This document shows positions 42,871 through 54,191 of a stretch of DNA of 64,000 bases, in pieces. Source of the stretch: Przewalskia tangutica (lineage: Eukaryota > Streptophyta > Magnoliopsida > Solanales > Solanaceae). The stretch lies in NCBI GenBank assembly GCA_029844215.1, contig CM056725.1:28798485-28862484 (forward strand), in the 5' to 3' direction. Numbering within the stretch: position 1 is the stretch's first letter; the number at the start of each line of letters is the position of its first letter. Position numbers and translations under genes: made by a program. The notes beneath the pieces were generated by a model, which saw only the letters and a list, made by a program, of their open reading frames with translations, was not told the origin of the DNA and searched no databases.

Positions 42871-45350
42871 TGTCACGACCCGTTCCGGGGCCCGTGACTG
42901 GTGCCTTACCCGGGCACCCAAGCAGTCATACATCAGAGAAAATCAGCGGAAATATAAAACAAGACAAGAAACATTATTAAAAAGGAGAAACAGTTTATCT
43001 GAAGAAAAGCCTGCCTTTCGGTATATATATATAAACATAGTTTTGCAGTTACATCCCAACTGTACAATAGGACTACATACCTCTAAGGAAGTAAACAACT
43101 ATGGCGGGACAGGGCCCCGCCATACCCTGAATGTACAAAACTATCTACAATACAGGGAGATCATATCCAAAAGTAGAGCCTCCGGAGAAGATGGAGCTCC
43201 TGATACCAACGCAAAGATCCTAAGGATGTGGATCTAGCACCTGCTTGCCCTTACCTGCGGCATGAACGCAGCCCCCGAAGGAGGTCAGTACAACAGGTAC
43301 CAAGTATGTGAAACTGTAAAGTACTTAAATGAAATCATAGTATTTAAAGCCATTGTGAATACAATCAGTTCAATTGCACATAGTGCCACAACATAAGCAA
43401 GAACAACATAGATATATTGTAACTGGTCCATCCTAGGCCGCGAATGATCGAAGCAAGGCCAATCGCCCATAGTATCATTATGCGTGCCTAGTCCTGGACT
43501 TCCCGCAGTCCGCATAGGTCACACACAGACCCGCATGAGGTATTCCTCGCATCGGGGGTAGCTAACCCCTGTACCTCTGGACTCCCGCGATCCGCATAGT
43601 CTCAATAGATCGCATAGTCACTGCATCGCATAGGGAATCCCCCGCATCGGGCTAAAACACCCGGAATGATCAATCCTGGAGCTCCGCATAGTCTCACAGA
43701 CCGCATAGGCCGTATAGACCCGCATCAAGGGTGGCAAGCCCTCGGTATAACCAGTCAAGGGGGTAGGTGATATAATAACAGTATAACTGACTTACCGTCT
43801 AGCAACGTAAGCACAACAAGAATGACCCCCTTTCACAACATCACAAGACACTAACACACATAGCATCATAGTATGTCTATTTATCAAACAATCTTAACAT
43901 ACCTTACAGAATTCAATACAAGGTTTTATTAAGCAATTAAGTAAACAGTTCTTTTTATCTTTCTTAAGTGGTTATACCTAACTTCCCATAAAGCTGGTAT
44001 AACTCTTAAGTTTTTGTTTAAAAACCAACTGTTTCTCTTCTGTTAAAAAATGATTCAGTATTCTTTTGAAATGCTTCAAGATCTTTTATGATTTAGTCTT
44101 AAGTCAAGAGACATTGCCGTAGTTATTATTCAGGCTTAAGTCAAAAGACATTAACGTAGTTATTATTCAGTTAACACATGTACGTCTACCGTACTATATA
44201 TATATTTTAAAATATCATGCTTTAGGAAGAATCACATACCTTCTCGGCGAAAACCACCTGCCAAGTTGAATATGTCGCGCGCAGAGAATCAACCTATAAT
44301 AGTCAGACACGTCTATCAACGTCTAGACTACTCATGTGATTCTAGCGAGGGTCCTTTATTCTACGGAAAATCGGGCAGACTTCCCTACCGGTGAGCTACT
44401 CAAGTCTACTGTGAAAACAGTTCTAAGTAAGTATAGTTCAATTATTCTTCTTTTAAACCCTTCTACTGTGATAACAGTTCAATTCTATTCTGTGATATCC
44501 TTCTAAGTATTTAATACTTATTTCTATACTTCTACAGTATGTATTCTCTAATTACAAAAGAAGAATAAGTTTATTTACCTCGGTAAGCCCAATAATATCC
44601 TAGATAAAAGTCGATCCTGAGCAAGGTTTAGCTCCTAATTTGTACGCTCCGAAAGCTCCAAGAACCCTTAGAAGTTCTTCACAACTTCTACTAAGTACTA
44701 AGGGATTTGGGCTAGTGTATTTTGGGCATTATAACAATACTAGAAGACAACTTTTCTACCAAGAGAGGGGGGTAGGTTTCGGCTAGGCTAGGGGGGGGGG
44801 TTGCCTCGGCCAAGCTCACTCAAAGGGGGGGGGGGAGGGTGTGTTGGACGAAAAAGGCTCAAGGGAGAGGAGAGGATTTTCAAGACTTGGAAAGCTTGTT
44901 TGTGGATGAAGAACTCTTCATCTTAAGGGGGGTATTTATAGGTCAAGAGTTGGTCAACCAATGGCCAAGATTAAGCCAAGTGCTAGGCAAGTGTAAGGCC
45001 AAGATTAGGGCAAGTGTACCTTATCCAACTTGCATACAAAATATCCTACCAACTCCAAGACAAAATAAGCCATCCATTCGGCCCTATTGCCGTCCACACA
45101 TCCATCAATGAGAGGGTGACAAGTGTCGCCCTCTCGTTGGTCCAAAGTGTTACGTCTCTCGGAAAAATCCGCAAAAATTAGAAATGACATAGCCGGAATT
45201 TACCCTACGCGAGTCTTGTAAAACGTTTCGTCGGAAAACGATTCTTTTAGTGAGTTGTGCCCAAGTATTTTCGTCCAAAGCCTAACCCTTAAGGCTAAAC
45301 TTTTGTACGTATTTCCTCACGTACATACTCTGGAAATACGGGGTATAACA
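42871..45350 (-). repeat. 3' LTR of element F
   Basis: The minus strand begins TGTTATACCCCGTATTTCC and ends CGGGTCGTGACA. TATA box at 44933-44940. A TATGCGG-rich segment (minus strand) spans about 43490-43740 and the ATGGCGGG...CCCGCCAT hairpin about 43102-43126. No gene is supported inside. Confidence 0.93.
44933..44940 (-). promoter_or_regulatory. TATA box of element F 3' LTR
   Basis: Minus-strand TATAAATA followed by a C run and AAGATGAAGAGTTCTTCATC. Confidence 0.65.
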
Positions 45351-45384
45351 TTCTCCCCTCCTTAGAAACATTCGTCCCGAATGT
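45351..45384 (-). promoter_or_regulatory. Polypurine tract of element F with preceding hairpin
   Basis: The minus strand reads ACATTCGGGACGAATGT (45368-45384) then AAGGAGGGGAGAA (45351-45363) abutting the LTR. Confidence 0.88.
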
Positions 45385-45509
45385 TCCTTCCCAAGACAGA
45401 TAACGATAAGGTTTTTCATAACTTAAACAGTTTGCAAATGCCACACACGGCCACAAAAACAACACTTAGGCATAAACGATAATGAAAATTTACAAGTAGG
45501 AAAGTGAAT

Positions 45510-46000
45510 TACCTGGAGGTGTGGGGAATAGGTGAGGATACTTTTGCCTCATGTCCTCCTCAGCTTCCCACGTCATCTCCTCCCTGAGCTCGTTCCGCCA
45601 CAAGACTTTGACGGAAGCCACGTCCTTGGTCCGCAGACGCCTAACCTGACGATCGACTATCGCTATGGGAATCTCCTCATACGATAACCCACCGTCACAC
45701 GGACATCGTCAATCGGGTGTACCACTAGATGGATCCCGATACATCTCCTCGGCATAAACATGAAACACGGATGCATCGCCTCAGATCGGACGACAGATCC
45801 AACTCATAGGCAACCTTGCCTGCGGACAATCGTCGTCCCAATGTACCTTGGTGAGTTTCCTTTCTTCCGAATCTCATCACACCTTCATGGGTGACACCTT
45901 CAGAAAACCCAATCATCAACCTCGAACTCGGATGCCGACGGCGATGATCTGCATATGACCGTCGACTACGAGCTATCGGCAACCTCTCCTGGATAAGCTT
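45510..46000 (-). pseudogene. Element F GPY/F module and chromodomain-like tail, degraded
   Basis: On the minus strand pieces correspond to GVMRFGRK, AGKVAYELDLSSDL, then the region of 45510-45700 that matches LDRQVRRLRTKDVASVKVLW and MTWEAEEDM of element E. Frames change several times. It would direct or tether integration; this copy is not translatable. Confidence 0.72.
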
Positions 46001-47100
46001 CACCTTATCCAACGCCTGCTGCACCAAATCTGGTCCCACTAACTGCACCTCGCCTACATCGAACCAGCTTATCGGCGATATGCACTTCCTCCCATACAAG
46101 GCCTCATAAGGCGCCATCTGAATCCGGAGTGGTAGATATTATTATACATGAAACTCAACTAGAGGCAAATGATCCTCCCGGCTACCCACGAAGTCAATAA
46201 CACAGGCTCGCGGCATATCCTCAAGAGTGCGGATAGTGCGCTCGGCTGTCCGTGCATGCGTGGATGAAATGCGAGACTCGGGCTCACTGCGTCCTAAACC
46301 CTTACGGAAAGACCTCCGAAGTTAGCCGTAAATCGGCTCCTGCATGCGATATGATCGAAATAGGGACTCCATGCGATCGACGATCTCGGATATAAAGTCC
46401 GCCTAATCCTCGTAGAAAAAGTCGTCTGACGGAATAAAGTAGGCTGATTTAAATCGACTGTCGACGATAACCCATATAGAATCATGTCTCCTCTGAGTGC
46501 GGGTAATCCTGTGATGAAGTCCATGTTGATCACCTCCCACTTCTAGGTCGGGATCTCTATCGTCTGTAACAAACCACCAGGCCTCTGGTGCTCTACCTTC
46601 ACCTGCGACAACACGGGCGAGCTACGAACTGCGCAACGTCCTCTTCAAGCCATCCCACCAATACAGATCTAAGGTCGTGGTACATCTTGGTCGACCACGG
46701 ATGGATGAAACGCCAGCGTGTGCTTCCCAAGAACCTGCCAAGTCCCAAACATCCGGAACACACAACGCCCTCAAACCTTAGCACCCCATCAGGTGCTACC
46801 TCAAAAGGACCCTTCCCCTCACGAAGAGTCGTATCACGATCACGTGTCAAAACTGGATCCTCGAACTGTTGCCTCTTCACCTCCTCGATGATGGAAGACT
46901 CGGAAACCTCACGAACTCGAACGCCTTGCTATCGTAATCAATCAAACGGACACCAAGGCTCGCTAATCGATGCAAATCACGAACCATGTCCTCCTCTCCG
47001 CTGCACATCGATAGACTCCCATCGACCTACGACTAGAGCATACGCCACAACATTGGCCTTCCCGGGTGGTACAGGATATCAACATCGTAATCCTTAAGCA
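46000..47100 (-). pseudogene. Element F integrase, frameshifted
   Basis: Minus-strand landmarks in order: the RNase H-integrase link near 47090-47000; MKRQQFEDPVLT...LREGKGPFEVAPDGVLRFEG (46880-46780); TKMYHDLRSV (about 46690) from the zinc-binding region; MINMDFITGLP (46533-46500) with the first catalytic Asp; and MAPYEALYGRKCISPISWFD (46117-46060). The remaining catalytic positions lie in damaged sequence. No single frame spans the domain. Confidence 0.78.
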
Positions 47101-47450
47101 ACTCTAACCACCGTCTCGCCGTAAGTTCGGCTCCTCTGGTGAAGATATCTGGAGGCTCTTGTGGTGCGTATAAATATCCACAAGAACCCCCAAAAATAGT
47201 GCCTCGGATCTTGAGCGTGAATCACCGCCGCCAACTCCAAATCATGGGTGGGGTAGTTCCTCTCGTGTTTCTTGGTGTCGGGATGCATACGCTATAACCT
47301 TGACTGCTGCATCAACACATCCCAACCCGATGCGGCGATCACAATACACGACATAACCGTCTGGACCCTCCGGAAGAGTAAGAAGCGGGGCGATCGTCGA
47401 TCTCCTCGCCGATGAATCGAAACCACGTTCACAAGCATCGATCCATCAAA
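47094..47450 (-). pseudogene. Element F RNase H domain, degraded
   Basis: The minus-strand frame 47288-47094 reads KKHERNYPTHDLELAAVIHA, the conserved region around the RNase H Glu, followed by a damaged IYTDH segment. The YCDAS region (about 47350) is frame-shifted. Confidence 0.72.
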
Positions 47451-48420
47451 CTTAGCTGCCTTCTTAGTCAGCCTAGTCAATGGTGCGGAGATAGAAGCAA
47501 ACTTCTCTGAACGCCGATAATAACTGCAGGCCCGTAAGCTGCGAACCTCTTTCGGAGTAGTAGGTCTAGGCCAAGTCTGATCGCCTCGATCTTGGCGTAT
47601 CCACTCGAATGCCATCGGCCCGACAATATGCCCAAGAAAAGCCACGAAGTTAACCAAAACTCACATTTGGAAAACTTGGCGTATAATCGCTGGTCTGGAG
47701 AATCACGGACAGTCCTCAAATGCTCGCATGCTCGCTCTGGCGAGAATAAACCAAGATATCATCAATGAACACTATCACAAGCGTGTCCAAAATGGTTTGA
47801 ACACTCGGTTCATCAAATCCATGAATACCACGAGCATTGGTCAACCCAAAGACATGACCACGAACTCATAATGCGTCTGCGGGTCCGGAATGCGATCCTA
47901 GGGACATCCGCCTCTCGACTCGTGCGATGATAGCCCGATCGCGGATCAATCTTGGAGAAACATCTCGCACTCGCAACCGGTCGAACAAATCATCAATCAC
48001 GGGAAGGGTATATGTTCTTAATGGTCACCTTGTTCATGCACATGTAATCAACACACATGCGGCGTCCGTCCTTCTTCTTCACGAACAATCGGCGCTCCCG
48101 GGGAGAAACACTAGGCGATGAAGCCGCTTCTCGGAAATCTCTAAGCTAGTCCTTCAACTCTCTCAACTTCGGCGGTGCCATTACGTATGGCGGAATGGAA
48201 ATAGGCGAGTGTCCGCAACACATCTATACAAATCGGATCTCCTCTCGGGAGGATACCCGGGAGGTCGTCTGGAAACACGTCTGGGAACTCTCTGACTACT
48301 GGAACTGACTGAAAATCTGGTACCGCAGCCTCAGTATCAAACACCCGAACGAGATGGTAGATGTACCCCTTCTGCACCATCTTCCTAGCCTTGAGGTAGG
48401 AAATAAACCTACCCCGGCGT
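47451..48420 (-). pseudogene. Element F reverse transcriptase, frameshifted
   Basis: On the minus strand the N-terminal part (48400-48140) reads YLKARKMVQKGYIYHLVRVF and FPDVFPDDLPGILPRGDP. FIDDI with the two catalytic Asp codons falls in 47758-47769, in the context of DTLVIVFIDDILVYS-like sequence. KFSKCEFWL is at about 47675-47650 and a damaged EVRSL...YYRRSEKF thumb segment at 47560-47500. Between these, single-base and short losses break every frame. Confidence 0.8.
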
Positions 48421-48795
48421 CTGATGCTCCTCCCACTCAACAACCGGCTCCTCAAGAAACTGGAACCGCACTACTCTCTCCCTGCAGTCTACATTGGCGT
48501 AGCAAGAAGCTAGCCAATCCATACCCATGATCACGTCGAAATCAATCATATCCAACTCTATCAAGTCGGCTAGGGTCTGACGACTGTTTATGGTCACTGG
48601 ACAAGCTCTATATACCCGCCGAGCTACCACCGAATCACCCACTGGCGTAGCTACCTCGAAAGGGTCTATGGACTCAGATTCTATCCCTATCCTACTAGCA
48701 ACAAGGGGAGATATATAGGACAGAGTAGAACCCGGATCTATCAATGCATACACATCATAATCGGAGACTGATAAGGTACCTGTGACGACGTCAGG
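48421..48795 (-). pseudogene. Element F aspartic protease domain
   Basis: A clean minus-strand frame within 49047-48409 reads YALIDPGSTLSYISPLVASR, with the catalytic Asp at 48736-48738, then EVATPVGDSVVARRVYRACP and MGMDWLASCYANVDCRERVV. It is preceded by SSRQDQEASPDVVTG, the gag-protease boundary seen in D and E. Best preserved domain of F. Confidence 0.87.
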
Positions 48796-50083
48796 TGAGG
48801 CCTCCTGGTCCTGCCGGCTGGACAAGGCATAAATGCGGTTCTGAGGACCGCTAGAACTGGGACCCGCGCCACGACCTCTGCCGCGACCTGCTGGCCCATG
48901 AGTACCTTGCCCTCCGGGCGGAAATGGCTGTCGAGGATGAAGAAGGCAGCCCGACCTGCAGTGACCCCTACCATCGGCCTGCTGCTCGGACAGACTCTCG
49001 AAAATGACCTGCGGCCCACAGGTGTAGCAAGCTCGGAGTAATCGCAACCCCGAATGGAACTCGCCACAGCGGACACCAGCGGACCTCGATCGGTTAGCAC
49101 CCTTGCTACCTCGAAATCGAAGTCACGGGGCCACGACCGCCCGAATACTCTGGTATCGACAATGATGTGGGAGTGCTCTGGCTGGCCGGGTGCAAATCTA
49201 GGCTCTTCTTGGCCGTCCACCGAGAACTACCAAAAGAACCGGCCGTCTGGCCTTACGATCTTTGATATCTATCGACTCGTCGGTCTGCGCTCCTCGCATC
49301 AAGTACATGAGCACGCATACGGGTAATGTCCATTACGGTGAAGAGACACACCGCACAAGACTTCGGCCATATAATCATCTAGCCCGATGGCGTAGCGATG
49401 CACCACGTCCTCCATATCCGCTACCAATGCGAGGGACATATCGAGCCAAAGAATCGAACTCGACATTGTACTCCTAGCATGCGTCCTCTGTCTCGATAAT
49501 AAAAATCGTCGCCCGCGCCCTCCTCATCCGTGGAGGCAAGAAGTGAGTGAGAAAGCCTCGAGAACTCATCCCAAGTAGGCGGAAGCGTGCTCTCCGGGAT
49601 AACTCCGAATCAAACCAATCATCGCGGTATCACGCGGCCGTCTGAATCAAGATCACGGACTCGGTCTCCGACGCACGATCACTCTCATAATCCTCATGTA
49701 GCGGATGAACTCATGCGGATCATCCTCGGCCTCGACCCGTAAAGCGTGGCGGGCTACAACTGGAAATCTCGTAGCCTCAGCTATGCGCCTCGGGTGAACC
49801 ACGGGTGCTCTGAGGCTGGGGCTAGGCTGAGCTGCGTCGGCTCCTCGTATGCGCCACGATCCTAGCCAATATTTGGGCCATCTCCTTGTAACCTCTCCTC
49901 CTCAGCGGTGTGGGGGGAGGTGTGGAGTGCGTGGTCTCTCTGGGCCGGCGTCATGGAACTCGCCGTCTGAGGTATCGCCTCGGATAAGAACTGGGCCTGT
50001 GCCCTCGTAACTCTCGGTGTCCTACTAGCAGCTCCCTCGGCTGCCTTGCCCTTCTGGGCCCGGGTTGCCTTACGTGGAGGCAT
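48796..50083 (-). pseudogene. Element F gag, frameshifted
   Basis: The start at 50083 reads MPPRKATRAQKGKAAEGAAS, matching the gag of A and D. After about 70 codons the frame is lost. Capsid landmarks appear in mixed frames at 49700-49380 (minus strand). The nucleocapsid region 49220-48950 keeps an ACYTCG knuckle start near 49033-49015, but the downstream Gly-His-Cys part is disrupted. Gag would assemble the particle. Confidence 0.78.
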
Positions 50084-50196
50084 AACTGTTACAGAAAAAG
50101 GGATACGTTAGAAGAGTCCAACTTATAACACAGCTCTAAAGCACGATCTCAGAGTGAGAAGAATGGAAACCAATCCTAAATATCCTATAGCCTCCT

Positions 50197-50230
50197 GATT
50201 ATTGGTGTGGTGCACAACACAACGATAATC
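50197..50230 (-). other. Leader hairpin of element F with GTGCAC loop
   Basis: On the minus strand GATTATCGTTGTG and CACACCAATAATC flank TTGTGCAC; 11 of 13 positions pair. Confidence 0.6.
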
Positions 50231-50276
50231 AAGACTTTACTAGATACGGTTTGTAGACACTTTCCGAGGATTAACT

Positions 50277-50288
50277 GCTCTGATACCA
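50277..50288 (-). promoter_or_regulatory. Primer binding site of element F (initiator tRNA-Met)
   Basis: Minus-strand TGGTATCAGAGC, exact, four bases after the LTR end. Confidence 0.9.
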
Positions 50289-50292
50289 CTTT

Positions 50293-52750
50293 TGTCACGA
50301 CCCGTTCCGGGCGTGGAGTGCCTTACCCGGCACCCAGCGGCATACATCAGAGAAAATCAGCGGAAATATAAAACAAGACAAGAAACATTATTAAAAAGGA
50401 GAAACAGTTTATCTGAAGAAAAGCCTGCCTTTCGGCATATATATATAAACATAGTTTTGCAGTTACATCCCAACTGTACAATAGGACTACAGACGTCTAA
50501 GGAAGTAAACAACTATGGCGGGACAGGGCCCCGCCATACCCTGAATGTACAAAACTATCTACAATACAGGGAGATCATACCCAAAAGTAGAGACTCCGGA
50601 GAAGATGGAGCTCCTGATACCAACGCAAAGATCCTAAAGATGTGGATCTAGCACCTGCTTGCCCTTACCTGCGGCATGAACGCAGCCCTCCGAAGGAGGT
50701 CAGTACAGCAGGTACCAAGTATGTGAAATTGTAAAGTACTTAAATGAAATCAAAGTATTTAAAGCCATTGCGAATACAATCAGTTCAATTTCACATAGTG
50801 CCACAACATAAGCAAGAGCAACATAAATATACTGTAACTTGTCTTTCCTAGGCCGCGAATGATCGAAGCAAGGCCAATCGCCCATAGTATCATTATGCGT
50901 GCCTAGTCCTGGACTTCCCGATCGCATAGGTCACACCAGACCGCGTGAGGTATTCGCGCATCGGGGTAGCTAACCCGGTACCTCCCGGACTCCGCGATCG
51001 CATAGTCTCAATAGACGCATAGTCACGCGGCGCATAGGGCATCCCCGCGTCGGGCTAAAACACCGGAATGATCAATCCGGAGCTCTCGCACTCGCGTAGT
51101 CTCACAGACCGCATGGCCGTATAGACCGCATCGGGTGGCAAGCCCTCGGTATAACCAGTCAAGGGGGTAGGTGATATAATAACAGTATAACTGACTTACC
51201 GTCTAGCAACGTAAGCACAACAAGAATGACCCCCTTTCACAACATCACAAGACACTAACACACATAACATCATAGTATGTCTATTTATCAACAATCATAA
51301 CATACCTTACAGAATTCAATACAAGGTTTTATTAAGCAATTAAGTAAACATTTCTTTTTATCTTTCTTAAGTGGTTATACCTAACTTCCCATAAAGCTGG
51401 TATAACTCTTAAGTTTTTGTTTAAAAACCAACTGTTTCTCTTCTGTTAAAAAATGATTCAGTATTCTTTTGAAATGCTTCAAGATATTTTATGATTTAGG
51501 CTTAAGTCAAGAGACATTGCCGTAGTTATTATTCAGGCTTAAGTCAAAAGACATTCCCGTAGTTATTATTCAGTTAACACATGTACGTCTACCGTACTAT
51601 ATATATATTTTAAAATATTATGCTTTAGGAAGAATCACATACCTTCTCGGCGAAAACCACCTGCCAAGTTGAATATGTGTATGAGAGAATCAACCTATAA
51701 TAGTCGACACGCCTATCAACGTCTAGACTACTGCATGTGATTCTAAGCAGAGGGTCCTTTATTCTACGGAAAATCGGGCAGCACTTCCCTACCCGGTGAG
51801 CTACTCAAGTCTACTGTGAAAACAGTCCTAAGTAAGTATAGTTCAATTATTCTTCTTTTAAACCCTTCTACTGTGATAACAGTTCAATTCTATTCTGTGA
51901 TATCCTTCTAAGTATTTAATACTTATTTCTATACTTCTACAGTATGTATTCTCTAATTACAAAAGAAGGATAAGTTTATTTACCTCGGTAAGCCCAATAA
52001 TATCCTAGATAAAAGTCGATCCTGAGCAAGGTTTAGCTCCTAATTTATGCGCTCAAAGCTCCAAGAACCCTTAGAAGTTCTTCACAACTTCTACTAAGTA
52101 CTAAGGGATTTGGGCTAGGGTATTTTGGGCATTATAACAATACTAGAAGGCAACTTTTCTACCAAGGGAGGGGGGCAGGTTTCGGCTAGGCTAGGGGGGG
52201 GGTTGCCTCGGCCAAGCTCACTCAAAGGGGGGGGGAGGGTGTGTTGGACGAAAAAGGCTCAAGGGAGAGGAGAGGATTTTCAAGACTTGGAAAACTTGTT
52301 GGTGGATGAAGAACTCTTCATCTTAAGGGGGGTATTTATAGGTCAAGAGGTGGCCAACCAATGGCCAAGATTAAGCCAAGTGCTAGGCAAGTGTAAGGCC
52401 AAGATTAAGGCAAGTGTACCTTATCCAACTTGCACACAAAATATCCTACCAACTCCAAGACAAAATAAGCCATCCATTCGGCCCTATTGCCGTCCACACA
52501 TCCATCAATGAGAGGGTGACAAGTGTCGCCCTCTCGTTGGTCCAAAGTGTTACGTCTCTCGGAAAAATCCGCAAAAATTAGAAATGACATAGCCGAAATT
52601 TACCCTACGCGAGTCTTGTAAAACGTTTCGTCGGAAAACGATTCTTTTAGTGAGTTGTGCCCAAGTATTTTCGTCCAAAGCCTAACCCTTAAGGCTAAAC
52701 TTTTGTACGTATTTCCTCACGTACATACTCTAGAAATACGGGGTATAACA
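50293..52750 (-). repeat. 5' LTR of element F
   Basis: Near copy of 42871-45350 with intact termini. Its stretch 50920-51130 has lost many CAG/CCGC sites compared with 43480-43740 (for example CCCGATCGC against CCCGCAGTCCGC). The rest is almost identical, including the TATA box at 52333-52340. Confidence 0.93.
52333..52340 (-). promoter_or_regulatory. TATA box of element F 5' LTR
   Basis: Minus-strand TATAAATA; this copy would drive the F transcript. Confidence 0.7.
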
Positions 52751-52755
52751 AAACC
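52751..52755. repeat. Right target-site duplication of element F (AAACC)
   Basis: It matches 42866-42870. Confidence 0.95.
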
Positions 52756-53989
52756 TAACTTTATTTCTAAGGGTGTTGTGACTTACCTTGAAATGTAGTT
52801 TGGACTTGATACTAGGATTAATAGTATCTTGGAAGTTTTCTACTAAAAAGAGTCATTTGTTTTTGAAGAGTAGAAGTACGTAGTACTTGGGTTAAATTCC
52901 CGGATTTTTATAAAAGACATGTTAGTGCCTTAGGTAAACTAAAATGAGAGTGTTATAAACAAGAATAGTAAGAAGTTAGGAGATTTCTTAACTTGCTTAC
53001 GTATTGTATGATAAGCCGGTAGTGCTTATGTTACGTATGATAGCCGGATTTGGGCTAGTGATATATTATTCGTTGCGGGGTCATTCCCCGGGATTGTGGC
53101 ATTGCATATTTCCGTGGATTTGCTACCCACGATGCGAGGAATACCTCATGCGAGTCCGCAAGGGCTTATGCGGGTGAAATAGTCCCATGCGGGCGGGTCC
53201 AGCCTATGCGAGGAATACCTCATGCGAGTCCGCAAGGGCTTATGCGGGTGAAATAGTCCCATGCGGGCGGGTCCAGCCTATGCGAGGAATACCTCATGCG
53301 AGTCCGTAAGGGCTTATGCGGGTGAAATAGTCCCATGCGAGGAATACCTCACGCGGGTCCACTGGATCTATGTGGGTGAAATAGTCCCAGGAGTAGGATT
53401 TCAATCCTATTTTTCGTTGTAAGTATACACCTATTTTTACTCTCATTGTTAGTAAGGCACAGTGTACTGTAATTTGATTATCATATATGTCTCCGGCTTT
53501 GATTTAGACTTGTGATGTAATTACAGTATTCTTTTCCAGTTTTACATACTTGGTACATATTGTGTACTGACCCCCTTCCCCGGGAGCTGCGTTCATGCCG
53601 CAGGAAAGGGTAAGCAGGTCGCGGATCCACATTCTTAGGATCACTTATCTGACGACAGAAGCTCCATTTATCCGGAGGCTTGTCTCTTTTAGGTCTGATC
53701 TTTTCCACGGTGTTGTAGATTTATGTACATTCGTGGGTATGGCGAGCCTGTCCGCCACGATTGTTAATCCTAGAGGTGCGTATTCACATATGTGGTTGGG
53801 TATGAAGCGATGTTATCTGATTGTACTTTTGATTTTGTTATCTATATGAAGCGGCGCCTTATCGGCTATCCCAGGGATGTTTTATAGTGACACATGTGTT
53901 TATGTGGTGTATGTTCATTGCTATTCTCGATGTATACGAGCAGGGTGCCTGTGTAGGACACGATCGTGACCGGGGTCGGAGTCGTGACA
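52756..53989 (+). repeat. 5' LTR of element E, second part
   Basis: This resumes the E LTR after element F and matches 60599-61837. It contains the 74-bp tandem repeat (53131-53390) and ends GTCGTGACA. Confidence 0.92.
53131..53390 (+). repeat. 74-bp tandem repeat in element E 5' LTR
   Basis: The unit runs TATGCGAGGAATACCTCATG, AGTCCGCAAGGGCTTATGCG, GGTGAAATAGTCCCATGCGG then GCGGGTCCAGCC. About 3.5 copies, the last ones shortened. The same array with the same variants is at 60973-61230. Confidence 0.9.
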
Positions 53990-53993
53990 AAAG

Positions 53994-54004
53994 TGATATC
54001 GAGC
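53994..54004 (+). promoter_or_regulatory. Primer binding site of element E, eroded
   Basis: TGATATCGAGC stands where TGGTATCAGAGC is expected. One substitution and the loss of the A in CAG explain the difference. The collapse is at a CAG site, like others in E. Confidence 0.7.
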
Positions 54005-54050
54005 GATTAGTCCTCGGAAAGTGTCTACGGGCCGTGTCTAGTAGAGTCTT

Positions 54051-54084
54051 GATTATCGGTGTGTTATGCACCACATCTATAATC
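54051..54084 (+). other. Leader hairpin of element E
   Basis: GATTATCGGTGTG and CACATCTATAATC flank TTATGCAC; the ninth pair is a G-T (G-U) wobble. Confidence 0.62.
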
Positions 54085-54191
54085 GTGAGGCTGCAGGACA
54101 TTTAGGATTGGTTTCCATTCTTCTCTCTGCGAGATCGTGCGATGAGGTCTTATTAGGTTGAATCCTCTCCGACCTAGTCTTATGAGCAGAT

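Larger units (their letters stand above)
42871..52750 (-). mobile_element. Element F: full-length Ty3/gypsy chromovirus-like retrotransposon, minus strand (9880 bp)
   Basis: LTRs are 42871-45350 (3') and 50293-52750 (5'). Between them on the minus strand are a perfect primer site, gag, protease, RT, RNase H, integrase and chromodomain-like tail, then the polypurine tract. Target duplication AAACC is perfect with an empty site in the sister LTR of E. Same LTR family as element I but opposite orientation. The LTRs are mostly clean while the internal part and about 50930-51130 of the 5' LTR carry dense short indels. Confidence 0.94.

Noticed and set aside
53131..53390. 74-bp repeats as a CRISPR or centromeric satellite
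   Set aside because: Only a few contiguous copies, duplicated exactly with the LTR of element E.
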